Source: Geodermatophilaceae bacterium (GTDB lineage Bacteria > Actinomycetota > Actinomycetes > Mycobacteriales > Geodermatophilaceae). Taken from it: 6,472 nucleotides of DNA. Shown here one piece after another: positions 5,347 through 6,472 of the stretch. Every line of letters begins with the position of its first letter. Position 1 is the stretch's first letter. The notes under the pieces are model-generated. The model was not told the origin of the DNA. It saw nothing but the letters and a program-made list of their open reading frames with translations, and searched no databases. The position numbers and the translations under genes are program-made. The DNA lies in NCBI GenBank assembly GCA_013811805.1, contig JACCUM010000486.1:1-6472 (forward strand), given 5' to 3'.

Positions 5347-6472
5347 CAGGCGCCCGCCACCGTGATACCGGCGCTCTCGGTTGCTTCCGGCACTCCGAAG
5401 AACCGCTGCACTTCACGCACGCCGTCGAACAGCGCTTGCACGTCCTCGGCCCCGTTGTAGATGTAGAAGGTCGCCCGGGTGGTAGCCGGGACACCGAAGC
5501 GGCGTACGACCGGCCAGGCGCAGTGGTGCCCGACGCGTACGGCGATGCCGAGGTCGTCGAGCACCTGACCCACGTCGTGCGGGTGGATGCCCTCGACGGT
5601 GAACGACACCGCTCCCCCACGCTCCACGCTGTCCGGCGGACCGACGATCCGGACACCAGGAATCTGTTGCAGCCCGACGAGGGCTAGCTCGGTCAGCGCG
5701 TGTTCGTGGTCGGCGACCCGGTCCATGCCGAGCTCGGTGAGGTAGTCGCACGCGGCTGCCAGCCCGATGGCCTGGGCAGCCATCGGCACACCCGCCTCGA
5801 AACGCTGCGGCGGCGGGGCGAAGGTGGCCCGGTCGATGTGCACGACCTCGATCATCGAGCCGCCGGTGAGGAACGGCGGTAGCACCTCGAGCAGCTCGTA
5901 CCGTCCCCAGAAGACCCCGATCCCGGTGGGGCCCAGCATCTTGTGCCCGGAGAAGACCAGGAAGTCCACATCGAGGGCGACGACGTCGACAGCCGTGTGC
6001 GGCACCGACTGGGCCGCATCCAGCATGACCAGTGCGCCGACCTCGTGCGCGCGGACAGCGATCTCCCTGATCGGGTTGACCGTGCCCAGGATGTTGGATT
6101 GGTGCACCAGGGCGACGAGCTTCGTGCGCTCGTTGATCACGTCATCGAGTGACTCCAGGTCGAGGCGCCCTTCGTCAGTCAGGGTCAGCCAGCGCAGGGT
6201 GGCTCCGGTACGGATACACAGCTGCTGCCACGGGATCAGGTTGGCGTGGTGCTCCATCTCGGTGACGACGATCTCATCGCCTGGACCGACAACGAACCGG
6301 GCAGCGTCCGGCCCGCCGGTAGCGGCGTTGCTCATTGCGTAGGCCAGCAGGTTGATGCCCTCGGTGGAGTTCTTGGTGAACACCACCTCGTTCTCGGCTG
6401 CGCCGATGAAGGTGGCGACCGTACGACGGGCCGCCTCGTACAGGTCGGTGGCTTCCTCGGCCAGCTGGTGCG
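5346..6472 (-). CDS. sufS: SufS cysteine desulfurase (type II), N-terminus beyond the window
   Basis: 374 codons are present, beginning in frame at 6470 with HQLAEEATDLYEAARRTV and ending at the TGA 5348-5346. Full-length SufS is usually a little over 400 residues, so roughly 40 to 60 N-terminal residues are missing. SufS is a pyridoxal-phosphate enzyme that converts cysteine to alanine and holds the sulfur as a persulfide. Visible motifs are VVFTKNSTEGINLLAYA, TEMEHHANLIPW (cofactor-ring His), LDAAQS (cofactor Asp), and FSGHKMLGPTGIG with the Schiff-base Lys at 5942-5940. The catalytic loop is VGHHCAWP with Cys at 5522-5520, in the short form typical of SufS rather than the long loop of IscS/NifS, followed by TRATFYIYN. 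The downstream sufU and the Gram-positive type loop support sulfur delivery to SufU. ATG 6386 is internal, not the start. Confidence 0.96.
   Translation of the reverse strand, partial: HQLAEEATDLYEAARRTVATFIGAAENEVVFTKNSTEGINLLAYAMSNAATGGPDAARFVVGPGDEIVVTEMEHHANLIPWQQLCIRTGATLRWLTLTDEGRLDLESLDDVINERTKLVALVHQSNILGTVNPIREIAVRAHEVGALVMLDAAQSVPHTAVDVVALDVDFLVFSGHKMLGPTGIGVFWGRYELLEVLPPFLTGGSMIEVVHIDRATFAPPPQRFEAGVPMAAQAIGLAAACDYLTELGMDRVADHEHALTELALVGLQQIPGVRIVGPPDSVERGGAVSFTVEGIHPHDVGQVLDDLGIAVRVGHHCAWPVVRRFGVPATTRATFYIYNGAEDVQALFDGVREVQRFFGVPEATESAGITVAGA

Noticed and set aside
4478..5656. A 392-residue minus-strand protein ending as SufT
   Set aside because: Its upstream part is sufS and sufU read out of frame. 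The strong ribosome site and the ATGA overlap place the sufT start at 4861.
5767..6342. A 191-codon plus-strand open frame opposite sufS
   Set aside because: SufS is unmistakable on the minus strand, and the plus-strand translation is Ser/Arg/Thr-rich with no recognisable motif.
1..6472. CRISPR arrays, tRNA or rRNA genes, insertion sequences, attachment sites, toxin-antitoxin or defence genes
   Set aside because: No regularly spaced repeats, no clover-leaf-like or rRNA segments, no transposase or integrase motifs and no defence-type domains were seen on either strand.

Overview
The window reads as chromosomal DNA of a high-GC Gram-positive bacterium (Actinomycetota). The GC content, the GTG/TTG start options, a membrane protein of a Streptomyces-type family (SCO7613 C-terminal domain) and a sufS-sufU-sufT block in actinobacterial order all point there. 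Genus cannot be assigned from the sequence alone.

Left part (1-2108), small accessory genes. A 29-codon N-terminal piece of a conserved actinobacterial hypothetical protein runs off the left edge on the minus strand (1-87). Divergent from it, 43 bp away, is a GNAT-type N-acetyltransferase (131-616, +). It converges, 1 nt apart, with a broken DUF72/YecE-family gene (618-1428, -). That gene shows two lesions close together: an apparent in-frame loss of about 13 codons covering the family's most conserved E-x-R-H motif, and a one-base frameshift. Upstream of it, ending in a GTGA stop/start overlap, is a second GNAT protein with an extra N-terminal region (1425-2108, -).

Middle part (2109-4458). 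A 145-bp divergent intergenic region precedes a 734-residue protein with an N-terminal zinc ribbon, a proline-rich linker and about 20 membrane segments, of the SCO7613 C-terminal-domain family.

Right part (4478-6472), minus strand. This is the downstream end of an iron-sulfur cluster assembly (SUF) operon in the order sufS > sufU > sufT, with stop/start overlaps of 1 and 4 nt. SufS, a cysteine desulfurase cut by the right edge, mobilises sulfur from cysteine. SufU accepts that sulfur. SufT (MIP18/DUF59 family) assists cluster maturation. The scaffold genes sufB, sufD and sufC would be expected beyond the right edge.

No RNA gene, mobile element, CRISPR array or clear intrinsic terminator was seen. 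Most of the window is ordinary. The broken DUF72 gene is the most notable anomaly, followed by the uncertain 5' end of the second GNAT gene and the internal repeat in the membrane protein. I do not see convincing evidence of an undescribed multi-gene system.
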